Assembly (NCBI RefSeq): GCF_003056055.1
Contig: NZ_PYFP01000001.1
Coordinates: forward strand, 1,798,001-1,862,000
DNA length: 64,000 nt
Direction of reading: 5' to 3'
Source: Glaciimonas sp. PCH181
GTDB taxonomy: Bacteria; Pseudomonadota; Gammaproteobacteria; Burkholderiales; Burkholderiaceae_D
Shown here: positions 29,626-38,679 of the stretch, piece after piece
Layout of the letters: the number at the start of each line of letters is the position of its first letter
Position numbering within the stretch: the first letter of the stretch is position 1
Notes under the pieces: model-generated
Told to the model about the DNA's origin: nothing
Seen by the model: only the letters and a program-made list of their open reading frames with translations
Database searches by the model: none
Program-made: the position numbers and the translations under genes

Positions 29626-30303
29626 TCAATGAATAAAGAGGCACGCCAGCAGCAGCGGCACCACCACGCCAAATACAACGATGGGCCACGTGGCGGGACG
29701 ATTTTTCGCATGCATGTGCAGGAGAAAGAAACCGGTAATGCAAAACACCAGGCAAGCCACCGCAAAAACATCGATAAACCAGCTCCACGCGGTGCCGGTC
29801 TTGCGCCCTTTGTGAAGATCGTTAAAGTATGAAATCCAGCCGCGCTCGGTCTTTTCGTACTCAACCTTGCCATTGCTCAAATCGATCCGCAGCCATGCAT
29901 CGCCGCCCGGACGGGGCAGCGACATATACACTTCCTGAGCAGACCATTCCGGTGTTTGTTCACCAACGGCAATCGACATTTCTCCTGACAACCAATCCCG
30001 CAACCCTTCCGGCAACGGCTGTTTGGAAGCCGCGCCCGAGCCCTCACCGGACTCCCCCAGATGCTTTAACGGCACCAGCAAAGCGCTCGGCAATTGTGCG
30101 TTGAGATGACTAATCTTGGGTTTCGCTTCAATTTGCGCCGAGTGATTTAGGGTCAAACCAGTCACGGCAAACGCCAGCATGGCAACCAGACACAGACTTG
30201 AGCTGATCCAGTGCCACTGATGCAAATGTTTAAGCCAGAACGAACGATGTTTCTGATCCGGCATTTTGTTGATGACATTACTCGCCCTCATGCTTATCGC
30301 CAT
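29626..30303 (-). CDS. PepSY-associated membrane protein
   Basis: The 225-residue inner-membrane protein has three to four helices: one after residue 30 (SSLCLVAMLAFAVTGLTL), two near the C-terminus (DVFAVACLVFCITGFFLLHM and VVFGVVVPLLLACLFI). A periplasmic PepSY-like part lies between them. Histidines in HLHQWHW and LHKGRKTG suit heme or flavin contact. PepSY membrane proteins such as FpvG take part in periplasmic or membrane reduction of ferric siderophores. This one is short, with one PepSY unit, and heads the operon next to a Fur-like site. Confidence 0.85.
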   Translation of the reverse strand: MAISMRASNVINKMPDQKHRSFWLKHLHQWHWISSSLCLVAMLAFAVTGLTLNHSAQIEAKPKISHLNAQLPSALLVPLKHLGESGEGSGAASKQPLPEGLRDWLSGEMSIAVGEQTPEWSAQEVYMSLPRPGGDAWLRIDLSNGKVEYEKTERGWISYFNDLHKGRKTGTAWSWFIDVFAVACLVFCITGFFLLHMHAKNRPATWPIVVFGVVVPLLLACLFIH

Positions 30304-30325
30304 CCATGCATAAATTGAAATTTTA

Positions 30326-30347
30326 TTGATTGATAATCATTCGCAAC
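30326..30347. promoter_or_regulatory. Candidate Fur site before the PepSY operon
   Basis: The sequence around TTGATAATCATTCGCAA keeps one full half of the Fur box (TGATAATCATT) and a degenerate second half. It lies 23-44 bases before the PepSY start on the minus strand, overlapping the expected promoter. The match is weaker than at the receptor, so tighter iron limitation may be needed for regulation. Confidence 0.6.
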
Positions 30348-30714
30348 TTTAACATGCGAGTTGTTATTTCGCCCACGCATTTTTGTATCGTTATGTTGCG
30401 GGCAGGTTAGGCCGTTTGCATGGGATGCCGAGTTGGCTGCTGATTGAATTGCTCTTATTGCCAGATAATGGCGTGATGGACTAACTGGCAACACCAAGAA
30501 AACATGGTTAGCGCGATGTTAAGTGGAGACAAGGACGCGTCAGAGACAGGCGGTGTGGATTGATCGAGAAAGTTGCCGCCAATCCCGAATGGATAAAGCA
30601 GCAGGACTGAATGCGCAATCTGCGCAATCAGTCCAATCTACACAATCGAATATCAATCAATAAAACGACCATTTCAGAGATCAATTTATTGATCAAAATG
30701 CGCATGTGTGGAAA
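30348..30714. other. 367-bp gap, no gene seen
   Basis: Lies between the divergently placed Fur-like site and the stop of the carboxymuconolactone-decarboxylase-like gene. No convincing frame, RNA or hairpin with a T-run was found. Confidence 0.4.
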
Positions 30715-31227
30715 TTACTCGTGATCGACTTGCAGCGCTTCGAGGAAACGCGATACAAGGTTGTATGCGCCAATCGTGGCGGTCAATTCCACTAGTTCAC
30801 GATCATTGAAGTGAAGTCGGACTGCGGCGAATACAGTTTCAGGGACTTTCACGTTGCGGGTCATGGACTCGCAGTAATCGAGCGCCGCGCGTTCGGATAC
30901 ATCAAAGGTCGCAAATTGCCCTTCCCGCAAGTCATTGATCTGCAGTTGGCTGATGCCTTCCTTTAGGGAAAACGGGATGTGTGCGCGAAACTCATATTCG
31001 GCGCCATTGATCACGGCCACGCGCATGATCACCAGTTCACGGATACGACCGGAAAGAAGACATTGCTGCCGAATCGCCGTTAAAAATCCGAGCCAGCCAG
31101 CGGCGACAGGCGGACTGTGCAACAGCATCTCGTAGAGTTTCAGAACACGTCCTCGTTCTGCTACGATGCGCTCAACTACCGGCGCGATCGTCGGATCATC
31201 CAGATCTGGGTAGGGTATTCTTGCCAT
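30715..31227 (-). CDS. Carboxymuconolactone decarboxylase-family protein
   Basis: The 170-residue all-helical protein matches the CMD/AhpD fold: LLSGRIRELVIMRVAVINGA near 58-77 and AEYEFRAHIPFSLKEG follow the family pattern, but the CxxC peroxidase cysteines of AhpD are absent (Glu and His take the positions, EYEFRAH), so peroxidase activity is unlikely. The family includes lactone decarboxylases and uncharacterised members in sugar and aromatic pathways. AAGGAGAATACCGTC precedes the ATG. It is last in the sugar-acid-like island, 25 bases after the SDR gene. Substrate unknown. Confidence 0.85.
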   Translation of the reverse strand: MARIPYPDLDDPTIAPVVERIVAERGRVLKLYEMLLHSPPVAAGWLGFLTAIRQQCLLSGRIRELVIMRVAVINGAEYEFRAHIPFSLKEGISQLQINDLREGQFATFDVSERAALDYCESMTRNVKVPETVFAAVRLHFNDRELVELTATIGAYNLVSRFLEALQVDHE

Positions 31228-31252
31228 GACGGTATTCTCCTTTTGGTGTACG

Positions 31253-32050
31253 TTACGAGCCGGTGGAAGCTGTCAGGCCACCATCGACCACAATCTGCTG
31301 CCCTGTAATATAGCGGCTCTCGTCGCTTGCTAAAAATAGTGCTGCATGCGCCACATCCCACGCATCGCCCATGCGGCCCATCGGGACCTGATGATGACGA
31401 TGCGCAACAAAACCGTCGAAATCGCCGTTCGCATATTTGTCGGCCAGACGATGGACCAACGGCGTGAAAATCAGGCCCGGCACCACGCAATTCAAGCGCA
31501 CGTTGTGTCTGGCGTAAAGTACCGCCGTGGTCTGGGTAAGCTGCATCAATGCAGCCTTTGCTGCAGCATAGGCCACTTGCGGCTTGCCGACATAGCGCAA
31601 CCCGGCAACCGATGAAATATTCACTACCGATCCGCCGCCTTGACGTTCCATTATTGGCAGCACCGACTTGCACGTAAGAAATGCAGATTTCACGTTCACA
31701 TCCATCTGCTCATCCCAGATGTCCTCCGCCATTTCAACTGGACCGCCCGGTTCGGAGCGGCCAACATTATTGATGAGGATATCGATCCTGCCAAAGCGGG
31801 CAAGACAAGCCTCGACCATACTGGCGACCTGCGCTGATTGCGTGACATCTATAACCTGCACTTCGGCGCTACCACCCTGTTCCAAAATCAGAGCGCGGGT
31901 GGCTTCTGCCGCTTCAAGCGTCAGGTCGACGCCAAAGACGCTGGCACCTTGCCTGGCAAGCAGTACTGAAATTGCTTTACCATTTCCCCAACCGGGTCCG
32001 ATGGCACCACAGCCAGTTACCAGTGCGATTTTTCCATCTAATCGAAGCAC
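31253..32050 (-). CDS. Short-chain dehydrogenase/reductase
   Basis: A 265-residue classical SDR. The cofactor loop TGCGAIGPGWGNGKA (about 12-26) is a variant of TGxxxGIG. The NNVG motif, catalytic Ser in VVNISSVAG and Tyr/Lys in YAAAKAALMQ are all present, as is the C-terminal YITGQQIVVDGGL. The start is a GTG after GGGGGAGGATAA. Probably reduces or oxidises a hydroxyl group of a pathway intermediate with NAD(P). It is transcribed with the dehydrogenase, DapA-like and racemase-like genes upstream. Substrate unknown. Confidence 0.92.
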   Translation of the reverse strand: MLRLDGKIALVTGCGAIGPGWGNGKAISVLLARQGASVFGVDLTLEAAEATRALILEQGGSAEVQVIDVTQSAQVASMVEACLARFGRIDILINNVGRSEPGGPVEMAEDIWDEQMDVNVKSAFLTCKSVLPIMERQGGGSVVNISSVAGLRYVGKPQVAYAAAKAALMQLTQTTAVLYARHNVRLNCVVPGLIFTPLVHRLADKYANGDFDGFVAHRHHQVPMGRMGDAWDVAHAALFLASDESRYITGQQIVVDGGLTASTGS

Positions 32051-32089
32051 TTATCCTCCCCCTTTTTTTGCCGAAAGCCAGAGCAACAC

Positions 32090-33058
32090 TCAACCCTGAT
32101 TTGTATGCGTAGACGTGGCGACAGCCTCGCCATCGTCCTCGTCACGCAATATCTGCATCGCCTTCTTCAGCGCGATTTGATAGCGTGTCTGCTCGCGTGC
32201 GATTGTCGCCTCATCCCAATCGTAGAAACCCTTGCGGCTAGCGCTCTTCACGCCGAAATCACCGTTATCGACGAGGTTTTGCATCAGTGGGCTGGGGGCG
32301 GTGTTTGTGTGCAAGTGCGGGTAAATCCCGGCGGCTGCGGCACAATGGATATCGACGCCCGCCAAGTCTTTTTGCAGCAGCGGTCCAGCGGCGATGTAGC
32401 GAAAACCAAACCCGTAGCGCACCGCAAGGTCAACATCTTCGGCGCTGGCAAAACCTTCATCGACTAACGCGATTGCTTCTCGCATCAACGCATGCTGGAT
32501 GCGGTTTGCCAAAAAACCCGGCACGTCGCGCTTTACCTGCACTGGTTTTTTACGTACGGATCGCATGATCGCGCTGACCGTCTGCGCGACCGCCTCATCC
32601 GAGAATGCGCTGCGTATCACCTCAACCGCTGGCACCCAGTGCGCAGGCATGAAGAAGTGCAAACCCAGCATACGTTCGCGGGTGCTGCACTGATCACCGA
32701 TTTGGCTGATGGGGATGCCCGACGAATTGCTGGTGAGTGGCACATGCGCCGGAGCCAGCGTATCGAGTTGGCGGAATATCTGCTGCTTGATCTCTAGATT
32801 TTCGGGCGCGCATTCGATCACGATACCGACTTTGGACCAGTCAATGTCAGCAATAGCAGATCGTGCATCGACGCTGCCGCCATTCCCGAAAATGCCGATC
32901 GATTGCGCTGCCGCAGCGACGCTTTCAGGCAAACGCGCACGCGGCGCTGGCGCTGGCTCGACAATTTGCGCGTTCCAGCCAGCGGCATAAAAAATTGCCG
33001 CGACGTCGCATCCCATGGTGCCGCCGCCGATTACGACGACTGAATGATCTGATTTCAA
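32090..33058 (-). CDS. 3-hydroxyacyl-CoA dehydrogenase-family oxidoreductase
   Basis: The 322-residue protein has an N-terminal Rossmann domain (VVVIGGGTMGCDVAAIFYAA, about 7-26) and the C-terminal 3HCDH helical domain. It is short and lacks a fused enoyl-CoA hydratase, so it fits the branch with L-gulonate 3-dehydrogenase and L-carnitine dehydrogenase rather than fatty-acid FadB. The conserved Ser/Asn/His region is present (TSNSSGIPISQIG and GLHFFMPAHW near residues 112-140). The start codon is a TTG after AGGAACC. In this island an acyl-free hydroxy acid is the more likely substrate; that is inference. Confidence 0.85.
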   Translation of the reverse strand: MKSDHSVVVIGGGTMGCDVAAIFYAAGWNAQIVEPAPAPRARLPESVAAAAQSIGIFGNGGSVDARSAIADIDWSKVGIVIECAPENLEIKQQIFRQLDTLAPAHVPLTSNSSGIPISQIGDQCSTRERMLGLHFFMPAHWVPAVEVIRSAFSDEAVAQTVSAIMRSVRKKPVQVKRDVPGFLANRIQHALMREAIALVDEGFASAEDVDLAVRYGFGFRYIAAGPLLQKDLAGVDIHCAAAAGIYPHLHTNTAPSPLMQNLVDNGDFGVKSASRKGFYDWDEATIAREQTRYQIALKKAMQILRDEDDGEAVATSTHTNQG

Positions 33059-33132
33059 TTTGGTTCCTGTCGATATTAAATTACTGATTTAAAAGCAAGT
33101 TGCCGTGTTGTTCCACAAGACAAGACCTAACA

Positions 33133-34050
33133 CTACAAACCTGGCATCGAAAATGCCTTAGCTTGCAGCGCGGCCAATAATTCGGTGTTTTGCTGGGGAT
33201 TGAGCCGGACCAGAGGGGGCCGCACTGAAGCGTAGCCTGCGTCGCCCGAAAAGTGGGCAACCGCCGCCTTCAAGGCCGGGATCATCGGGAATATCATGAA
33301 CGCAGCACGCACGGCGTCGAGCGCTTGTTGCTGCGCATCTGCATCCGGTTGCTGCCAGGTCCGGTACAACCGTGCGATGGCGCCAGAATTTACATTGCCG
33401 GTTGCCGTGATACAACCTGCACCACCAGCACGCATGGTCGCCAGCAAGAAGGTTTCGCTGCCAGCGAACACATCAAAGCCCTGCGGCTGGAAGCGCTCCA
33501 GCATCGCTTTGGTATTGTTCCAGTCGCCCGAGCTGTCCTTGATACCGGCGATCACTCCGGGATAGGCTTGCAGCAGGCGTTCGATCAGTGCCAGACTGAT
33601 CGGCACTTGCGACACCTGCGGGATGTGGTAAAGGTAGATCCGCAAGCGCGCGTCGGCAACCCGTTCGATCACCTCTGCATAACTGGCGAACAGGCCGTCA
33701 TCTGATACGCCCTTGTAAAAAAATGGCGGTAACATCAACACACCCCCAGCACCATGCTGGACCGCATGACGCGTCAACGCGACACTGTCATCCAACGCGC
33801 AGCAGCCAGTGCCGGGCATCATGCGATCGCCTGGCACCCCGGATTCGACCAGTGCATCGAGGAAGTGCATGCGTTCGACAACCGAAAGCGAATTCGCTTC
33901 GGAATTGGTGCCGAATACTGCTAGTCCGACGTCCTGACTAAGCAGCCAGCGGGAATGCCGGACCAGCATCCCGGCCGAGCGGCGCGGGTCGTCTGTACAT
34001 GGCGTAATGACGGGGGAAAAGACGCCGCGCAGTCGGGGGGATGGATTCAT
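33133..34050 (-). CDS. DapA/NanA-family aldolase or dehydratase
   Basis: The 305-residue class I aldolase-fold protein has the family GTNSEANSLSVVERM (Tyr/Thr region, about 47-61), catalytic Tyr in YLYHIPQVSQVP and Schiff-base Lys in VIAGIKDSSGDW (about 165). Members act on pyruvate-derived keto acids, for example 2-keto-3-deoxy sugar acid aldolase or 5-dehydro-4-deoxyglucarate dehydratase. I use the ATG at 34050, preceded by AAGGAGAAC; an upstream codon would overlap the racemase gene. It likely works on the product of the upstream dehydratases. Confidence 0.9.
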   Translation of the reverse strand: MNPSPRLRGVFSPVITPCTDDPRRSAGMLVRHSRWLLSQDVGLAVFGTNSEANSLSVVERMHFLDALVESGVPGDRMMPGTGCCALDDSVALTRHAVQHGAGGVLMLPPFFYKGVSDDGLFASYAEVIERVADARLRIYLYHIPQVSQVPISLALIERLLQAYPGVIAGIKDSSGDWNNTKAMLERFQPQGFDVFAGSETFLLATMRAGGAGCITATGNVNSGAIARLYRTWQQPDADAQQQALDAVRAAFMIFPMIPALKAAVAHFSGDAGYASVRPPLVRLNPQQNTELLAALQAKAFSMPGL

Positions 34051-34060
34051 CTTGTTCTCC

Positions 34061-35212
34061 TTATGCCCAGCTATCCACGGCGTAACGCTCGACGGCTTTT
34101 TCATCAAAGCCAAAACCGAGACCCGGTGCCGTAGGCACTATCAGGTTACCGTTCTCAAAACTTAACTGCGTATCCACCAGCCGTCTAAAATTCAACACGC
34201 GATCATCCGAAAAATATTCGACAAAACCAGCGTTTGGCGTGGCAGCGACCAAATGCACGTGAAGATCATGGAACCAGTGCGGACACATTGTTACGCCGAA
34301 TCCCGCCGCCATCGCTGCGATGCGACGCCACTCACTGATGCCGCCGCATACGGCCGCATCCGTTTGCAATATCATCGCGGCACGTTTTTCCAGCAGTTCC
34401 TGATGCCGCCAGCGGCCAGCTTCAATTTCGCCGGTGGCGACCGCCACTGAGGTACGCTTAGCCAACTGCGCATGATTTTCGATATCGTCGGGACTAAATG
34501 GCTCTTCGATCCAGTACGGCTGATACGACTCAAAGCGTTTCATGTATTCGAGCGCCGTCGGCAAGTCACGCCAGGCATTGTTGGCGTCCAGCATCAGCAG
34601 CACGTCGTCGCCAATTGCCGCACGCGCCGCCTTAATGCGCGCTTCTTCTTCCTTCGGACCGAAGCGGCCCACCTTCATTTTCACGGCTTTGAAACCAAGC
34701 GCGACATAGCCAGCCATCTCTTCGCCCAGCATTTCTGGGGTTTTCCCCTCAAGGTAATAACCGCCGCTGGCATAGGCCGGGACAGTCCTCTTGGCAGAGC
34801 CGCCCAGATACTGCGACAGCGGTAATGCCGCAGCACGCGCATTGCGGTCCCATAGCGCGATGTCGAGAATGGACAAGGCGCGCATGGTCGATCCGGCGCG
34901 ACCGTGCAACAGCGAATCCTGATACATTTCCTGCCATAGCCCTTCCACACGTAGCGCATTCTGGCCAAGCAATGTTTCCTTGAAAAGTTCGCGCACCGCA
35001 TGGGTGACGAGCACCCCACCGCGGCTACCGCCGTAACAAAAGCCTATGCCTTCCAAGCCGTCCGCGGTACGGACCCGAACCAAAGTGTAATCGCGCGCCG
35101 TGACCTGACGGGTCGAAAAGGCGGTGGGCTGATCAAGCGGAATGCTGATAGTGCGTGCTTCGACGGAAACGATGCGGGCATCGTTAGTGTAATCACAGGC
35201 TTGGTTTTGCAT
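34061..35212 (-). CDS. Enolase-superfamily dehydratase (mandelate racemase-like)
   Basis: A 383-residue member of the mandelate racemase/muconate-lactonizing group. The N-terminal capping domain (about 1-125) is followed by a TIM barrel with the basic KMK motif in FKAVKMKVGRFG (about 163), metal ligands LMLDANNAW (Asp), IEEPFSPDD (Glu) and ATGEIEAGRW (Glu). This set fits sugar-acid dehydratases that form 2-keto-3-deoxy acids. I use the ATG at 35212 (MQNQACDY) because AAGGA precedes it. A candidate operator lies 44 bases upstream. Confidence 0.9.
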   Translation of the reverse strand: MQNQACDYTNDARIVSVEARTISIPLDQPTAFSTRQVTARDYTLVRVRTADGLEGIGFCYGGSRGGVLVTHAVRELFKETLLGQNALRVEGLWQEMYQDSLLHGRAGSTMRALSILDIALWDRNARAAALPLSQYLGGSAKRTVPAYASGGYYLEGKTPEMLGEEMAGYVALGFKAVKMKVGRFGPKEEEARIKAARAAIGDDVLLMLDANNAWRDLPTALEYMKRFESYQPYWIEEPFSPDDIENHAQLAKRTSVAVATGEIEAGRWRHQELLEKRAAMILQTDAAVCGGISEWRRIAAMAAGFGVTMCPHWFHDLHVHLVAATPNAGFVEYFSDDRVLNFRRLVDTQLSFENGNLIVPTAPGLGFGFDEKAVERYAVDSWA

Positions 35213-35255
35213 TGCATGTCCTTGGTTAGCAGGATAAATAACCCACTTCATTTTT

Positions 35256-35276
35256 TCGATAATATTATCGATAATT
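35256..35276 (-). promoter_or_regulatory. AT-rich operator A, upstream of enolase-superfamily gene
   Basis: Reads AATTATCGATAATATTATCG then A on the minus strand, and contains a perfect 16-bp palindrome TCGATAAT-ATTATCGA (35256-35271). It aligns with sites at 41581-41601 and 43513-43533 (consensus AATTATYRRWAATAWTATYR then A). The GntR protein of the island is the obvious candidate binder. Confidence 0.6.
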
Positions 35277-35316
35277 TAAATGGGCGAAAAAAATGTTGGC
35301 AACAACAGGCGAGGCT

Positions 35317-36864
35317 TTAGCTCATAATCCCGATTTGCCAAGGTACGAATTCGTTATCGCCAAGGCCGAGTAGTTCGCTCTTGGATGCTGCGCCCGAAGC
35401 GGTGACCAGCATCAAGTCGAAAATGCGCCGCCCCATCTCCTGCAAAGTGCAGGTCCCATCGAGAATCTCACCGCAGTTGATGTCCATGTCCTCTTCCAGC
35501 CGATTGAACATGGGCGTGTTGGTAGCGAGTTTGATGCTGGGAACCGGTTTAGCACCGAACATCGATCCGCGTCCGGTGGTGAAGGCAATCAGATTGGCCC
35601 CTCCGGCAATTTGCCCAGTTGCAGAAACCGGATCATAGCCGGGCGTATCCATGAATACGAATCCCTTGGTCGTGACAGGTTCGGCATACCTGTAGACTTC
35701 CATCAGCGGCCCGGTGCCCCCTTTCATCGACGATCCCAGCGATTTTTCGAAAATGTTCGCCAGCCCGCCGACCTGATTGCCGGGACTTACATTGCCATTA
35801 ATCTGCACGTCGCGCCCAACCGAATATTCTTCCTTCCACCAGCGCACGCGGGCAACCAGTTTTTCACCGACTTCGCGGCTGACCGCACGCCGCGTGAGCG
35901 TGTGTTCAACGCCGTAAATTTCAGGTGTCTCCGACAGGATCGCTGTACCCCCGTGCCTTACCAGCAGATCGACAGCCGCGCCGAGAGCGGGATTGGCAGT
36001 GATCGAGGAAAAGCCATCGGAGCCGCCGCATTGCAGGCCCACCACAAGATGGCTTGCACTGACAGTGCTGCGCGATACCTGATTTGCGTCAGGCAGCATC
36101 GCCATCACGGCGGCGACGCCAGCTTCAATTGTCTTGCGCGTACCGCCGGTTTCCTGCATCACCAATGTATGCAGCGTTGGCCCACTTTGCAGCTGTTCGT
36201 CTTCCATCAGGCCGCGCAGTTGGTTGCGCTCACAACCTAAGCCAACCACTAATACACCGGCCAGATTCGGGTGGCGTGAATAGCCTGCCATCGTGCGTCG
36301 TAGCAGCGCCATTGGCTCACCGGTCATTTCCATGCCACATCCAAGCGAATGGCTGAACGCCACCACGCCGTCGACATTGGGAAAGTCGGCCAGACGTTCC
36401 GGCGTAAACCATTCGGCGATCTTGCGCACTACCGTGGCCGAACAATTGACTGTCGAAAGGATGCCGATATAGTTGCGCGTCGCCACCCTGCCATCGTTGC
36501 GAACGATGCCTTGAAACGTTGCACGCTGTGCCTCCTCGATTAACGTGACCTCACGATATTCGCTGGCGTGAGCATAGTCGCGCTCGAACTCGCGGAACGC
36601 CATATTGTGGTTGTGTACCATTGTCCCCGCGTCGATATCGACTTCGGCAAAACCGATCACGACGTTATATTTACGTATCGGCTCGCCTTTGAGAATTCGG
36701 GTAGTTGCAATTTTGTAGCCTGCGGTTACCTGGCTGCGCGACACAATGCCCTCGCCTTCGATTGCAGCACCGATCGCGATATCAACCCGCGCGACCACGA
36801 TGTTATCGTTGGAATGCAAGCGGATAATCGATCCCGTCACACACTTTTCAGAAGTTTCAATCAT
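35317..36864 (-). CDS. UxaA/GarD-family altronate/galactarate dehydratase
   Basis: The 515-residue iron-dependent dehydratase has an N-terminal SAF-type domain (about 10-90, ending in GTMVHNHNMAF) followed by the large altronate/galactarate dehydratase domain (GIVRNDGRVATRNYIGIL near 115-132, HSLGCGME, GLGCERNQ, GLQCGGSDGFS). Conserved cysteines in those motifs fit Fe binding. The protein is full-length (family about 500). It would remove water from a hexarate or altronate. Located between the D-2-hydroxyacid dehydrogenase and the mandelate racemase-like gene in the same orientation. Confidence 0.9.
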   Translation of the reverse strand: MIETSEKCVTGSIIRLHSNDNIVVARVDIAIGAAIEGEGIVSRSQVTAGYKIATTRILKGEPIRKYNVVIGFAEVDIDAGTMVHNHNMAFREFERDYAHASEYREVTLIEEAQRATFQGIVRNDGRVATRNYIGILSTVNCSATVVRKIAEWFTPERLADFPNVDGVVAFSHSLGCGMEMTGEPMALLRRTMAGYSRHPNLAGVLVVGLGCERNQLRGLMEDEQLQSGPTLHTLVMQETGGTRKTIEAGVAAVMAMLPDANQVSRSTVSASHLVVGLQCGGSDGFSSITANPALGAAVDLLVRHGGTAILSETPEIYGVEHTLTRRAVSREVGEKLVARVRWWKEEYSVGRDVQINGNVSPGNQVGGLANIFEKSLGSSMKGGTGPLMEVYRYAEPVTTKGFVFMDTPGYDPVSATGQIAGGANLIAFTTGRGSMFGAKPVPSIKLATNTPMFNRLEEDMDINCGEILDGTCTLQEMGRRIFDLMLVTASGAASKSELLGLGDNEFVPWQIGIMS

Positions 36865-36898
36865 GTTCCCAGCATCCTCGAATTAAAGTAAATCAGAC

Positions 36899-37825
36899 CT
36901 ACGCAGCGACTGGCGTCAGCACGGTGCCGTCCTCAAAGAAGCGGTGCAAGTTGTCCAGCGTCAGACGTGCCATCGCCATCCGCGTCTCGTTGGTAGCGCT
37001 TCCCACGTGCGGTGACAACACTACGTTGTTCAGTTCGAAGAAACGTGGATCGATGTCCGGCTCGCTGTCGAACACGTCGAGCGCTGCGCCTGCAATCATG
37101 CCACTTGCCAGCGCATCGATCAGCTGCGACTGATGCACGACTGAACCGCGCGCAATATTGATCAGGTAGCCTTGCGGGCCAAGCGCTTCCAGCACCGAAG
37201 CATCAATCATTTGTTCAGTCTCTCGACCACCCGGAGAAGTCAAAATCAGGATGTCGCTGCGACGCGCCAGTTCGTGCAAGTCAGGCTGAAACGGCCAGTC
37301 AAGTTGCTGATCGGTGCGTCCGTAATACGACAGCTTGACGCCGAACGGCACAAGCCGATTAGCGATTTCTTTGCCGATTCGGCCCAGTCCGACGATGCCA
37401 ACATGTTTTCCTGCAAGACTTACGCCAAGCGGGAACGCGCCGTTGCGCCAAGCGCCAGAGCGCACGAAACCGTCGCCTTCTCCTATCCGGCGCAATAGCG
37501 CAAATAGCAAGCCTACGCACAGTTCTGCTACCGCATCGTTCAGCACATCCGGCGTATTTGTGACGATCACATTGCGCTGCGCGGCAACGTCGAGCGGAAT
37601 CAGATCATAGCCAACGCCACAGGTCGCAATGATGCCTAGATTCGGCAATTGCAAGATGACATCCTTCGGGACGGCACAATTGCTGCGCGTGATAATGCCG
37701 CGGAGAGACGTGCGAAGTGCATCGTCCGTCTCCAAAGCCGCCATGTTGTGACAGCGAAATTCGGTATCGATCAAATTTTGGGCGAGCGTCGGGAACGTGC
37801 CGAGTAACAGCAGGTCTTGCATCAT
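36899..37825 (-). CDS. D-isomer-specific 2-hydroxyacid dehydrogenase
   Basis: A 308-residue protein with catalytic/NAD domain swap typical of glyoxylate/hydroxypyruvate reductases. NAD-binding VGIVGLGRIGKEIANRLV is near 143-160; the catalytic Arg is in NIARGSVV near 228, Glu in DSEPD and His in LSPHVGSATNET near 280. It may reduce a keto acid formed from the sugar acid or handle a by-product such as glyoxylate or hydroxypyruvate. Two adjacent ATG codons start the frame. Co-directional with the GntR gene 29 bases upstream. Confidence 0.92.
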   Translation of the reverse strand: MMQDLLLLGTFPTLAQNLIDTEFRCHNMAALETDDALRTSLRGIITRSNCAVPKDVILQLPNLGIIATCGVGYDLIPLDVAAQRNVIVTNTPDVLNDAVAELCVGLLFALLRRIGEGDGFVRSGAWRNGAFPLGVSLAGKHVGIVGLGRIGKEIANRLVPFGVKLSYYGRTDQQLDWPFQPDLHELARRSDILILTSPGGRETEQMIDASVLEALGPQGYLINIARGSVVHQSQLIDALASGMIAGAALDVFDSEPDIDPRFFELNNVVLSPHVGSATNETRMAMARLTLDNLHRFFEDGTVLTPVAA

Positions 37826-37854
37826 GGGTCAGCTTTCCTGTATGAATGCCGGGG

Positions 37855-38598
37855 TCAGTCTTGCGGCGGATGTGCTAACGGAAGCAACGCATCGGCACGC
37901 TCGAACTGAGGCGCCATGCGGCGGTATTTTTCGATATAGGCGTCGCGCGAGGGCAGCAGGTGATCATGGCAAAGAGCCACCAGCCGTTCCCGGTCTCCTT
38001 CACGCAACGCCTCAATCATCTGGCGGTGATCGCGGCGCGACTTTTCGAGATACTCCGGAACGACCATCGACAGCGAGCGGATTACATGCGCGCGCTGCGC
38101 AGCCAGTTCGATCATTTCAGTCAATGCCGGGTTATCGGATAGAGCGAACAACACTTTGTGAAACGCAATATTCATGCGAAACGCTACGTGCAAGTTCGCA
38201 TCCCGGACAGCATCGTCATGGCGTTGCTGGATGGCTTCCAGCTCGGCCAGTTTTTCCGATGCGACCGGCAATGCAATCTGGCGAGCACAGTTGGTTTCCA
38301 GAATATCGCGCACTATATACAGATCAATCACCTCCTTGACACTGTATGACTTGACTAGGGCACCGATATTCTTCTTGCGTTCTACAAGCCCCATCTGCTC
38401 TAGTTCGGCCAGCACCTGTCGCACAATGTGCCGCTTCAGGCCGAAACGGGCGCGTAACTCATCCTCAACCAGCCGTTCACGCGGGTGCATATAACCGAAC
38501 GCTATGTCTTCTTCTAGCGTTTCGACGGCCATCCGCACTTGCGACGCATTGTCAATGTTCAGGTCCATGGTGGATTCCGATGGGAGTGTCTTGTTCAT
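37855..38598 (-). CDS. GntR-family regulator, FadR subfamily (FCD domain)
   Basis: An N-terminal winged HTH (about 12-80, with RERLVEDELRARFGLKRHIV and RQVLAELEQMGLV) and an FCD all-helical ligand domain with His/Asp residues (HDDAVRDANLHVAFRMNIAFH here in two parts: HDDAVRDANLHV; AFRMNIAFH) for metal-carboxylate binding. I choose the ATG at 38598 (MNKTLPSES; GGA upstream) over 38637, which has no ribosome site. The protein is probably a repressor responding to an organic acid and is the likely regulator of the AT-rich operators A-C. It stands between the dehydrogenase and the ABC transporter genes. Confidence 0.88.
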   Translation of the reverse strand: MNKTLPSESTMDLNIDNASQVRMAVETLEEDIAFGYMHPRERLVEDELRARFGLKRHIVRQVLAELEQMGLVERKKNIGALVKSYSVKEVIDLYIVRDILETNCARQIALPVASEKLAELEAIQQRHDDAVRDANLHVAFRMNIAFHKVLFALSDNPALTEMIELAAQRAHVIRSLSMVVPEYLEKSRRDHRQMIEALREGDRERLVALCHDHLLPSRDAYIEKYRRMAPQFERADALLPLAHPPQD

Positions 38599-38679
38599 AC
38601 TATCAATTTCCAGTATTGCGATTGGCAATCCGGGCATTGTGCGATTGCGGAACGCCCCTGTAGCGTCCGCAAAGCATGC

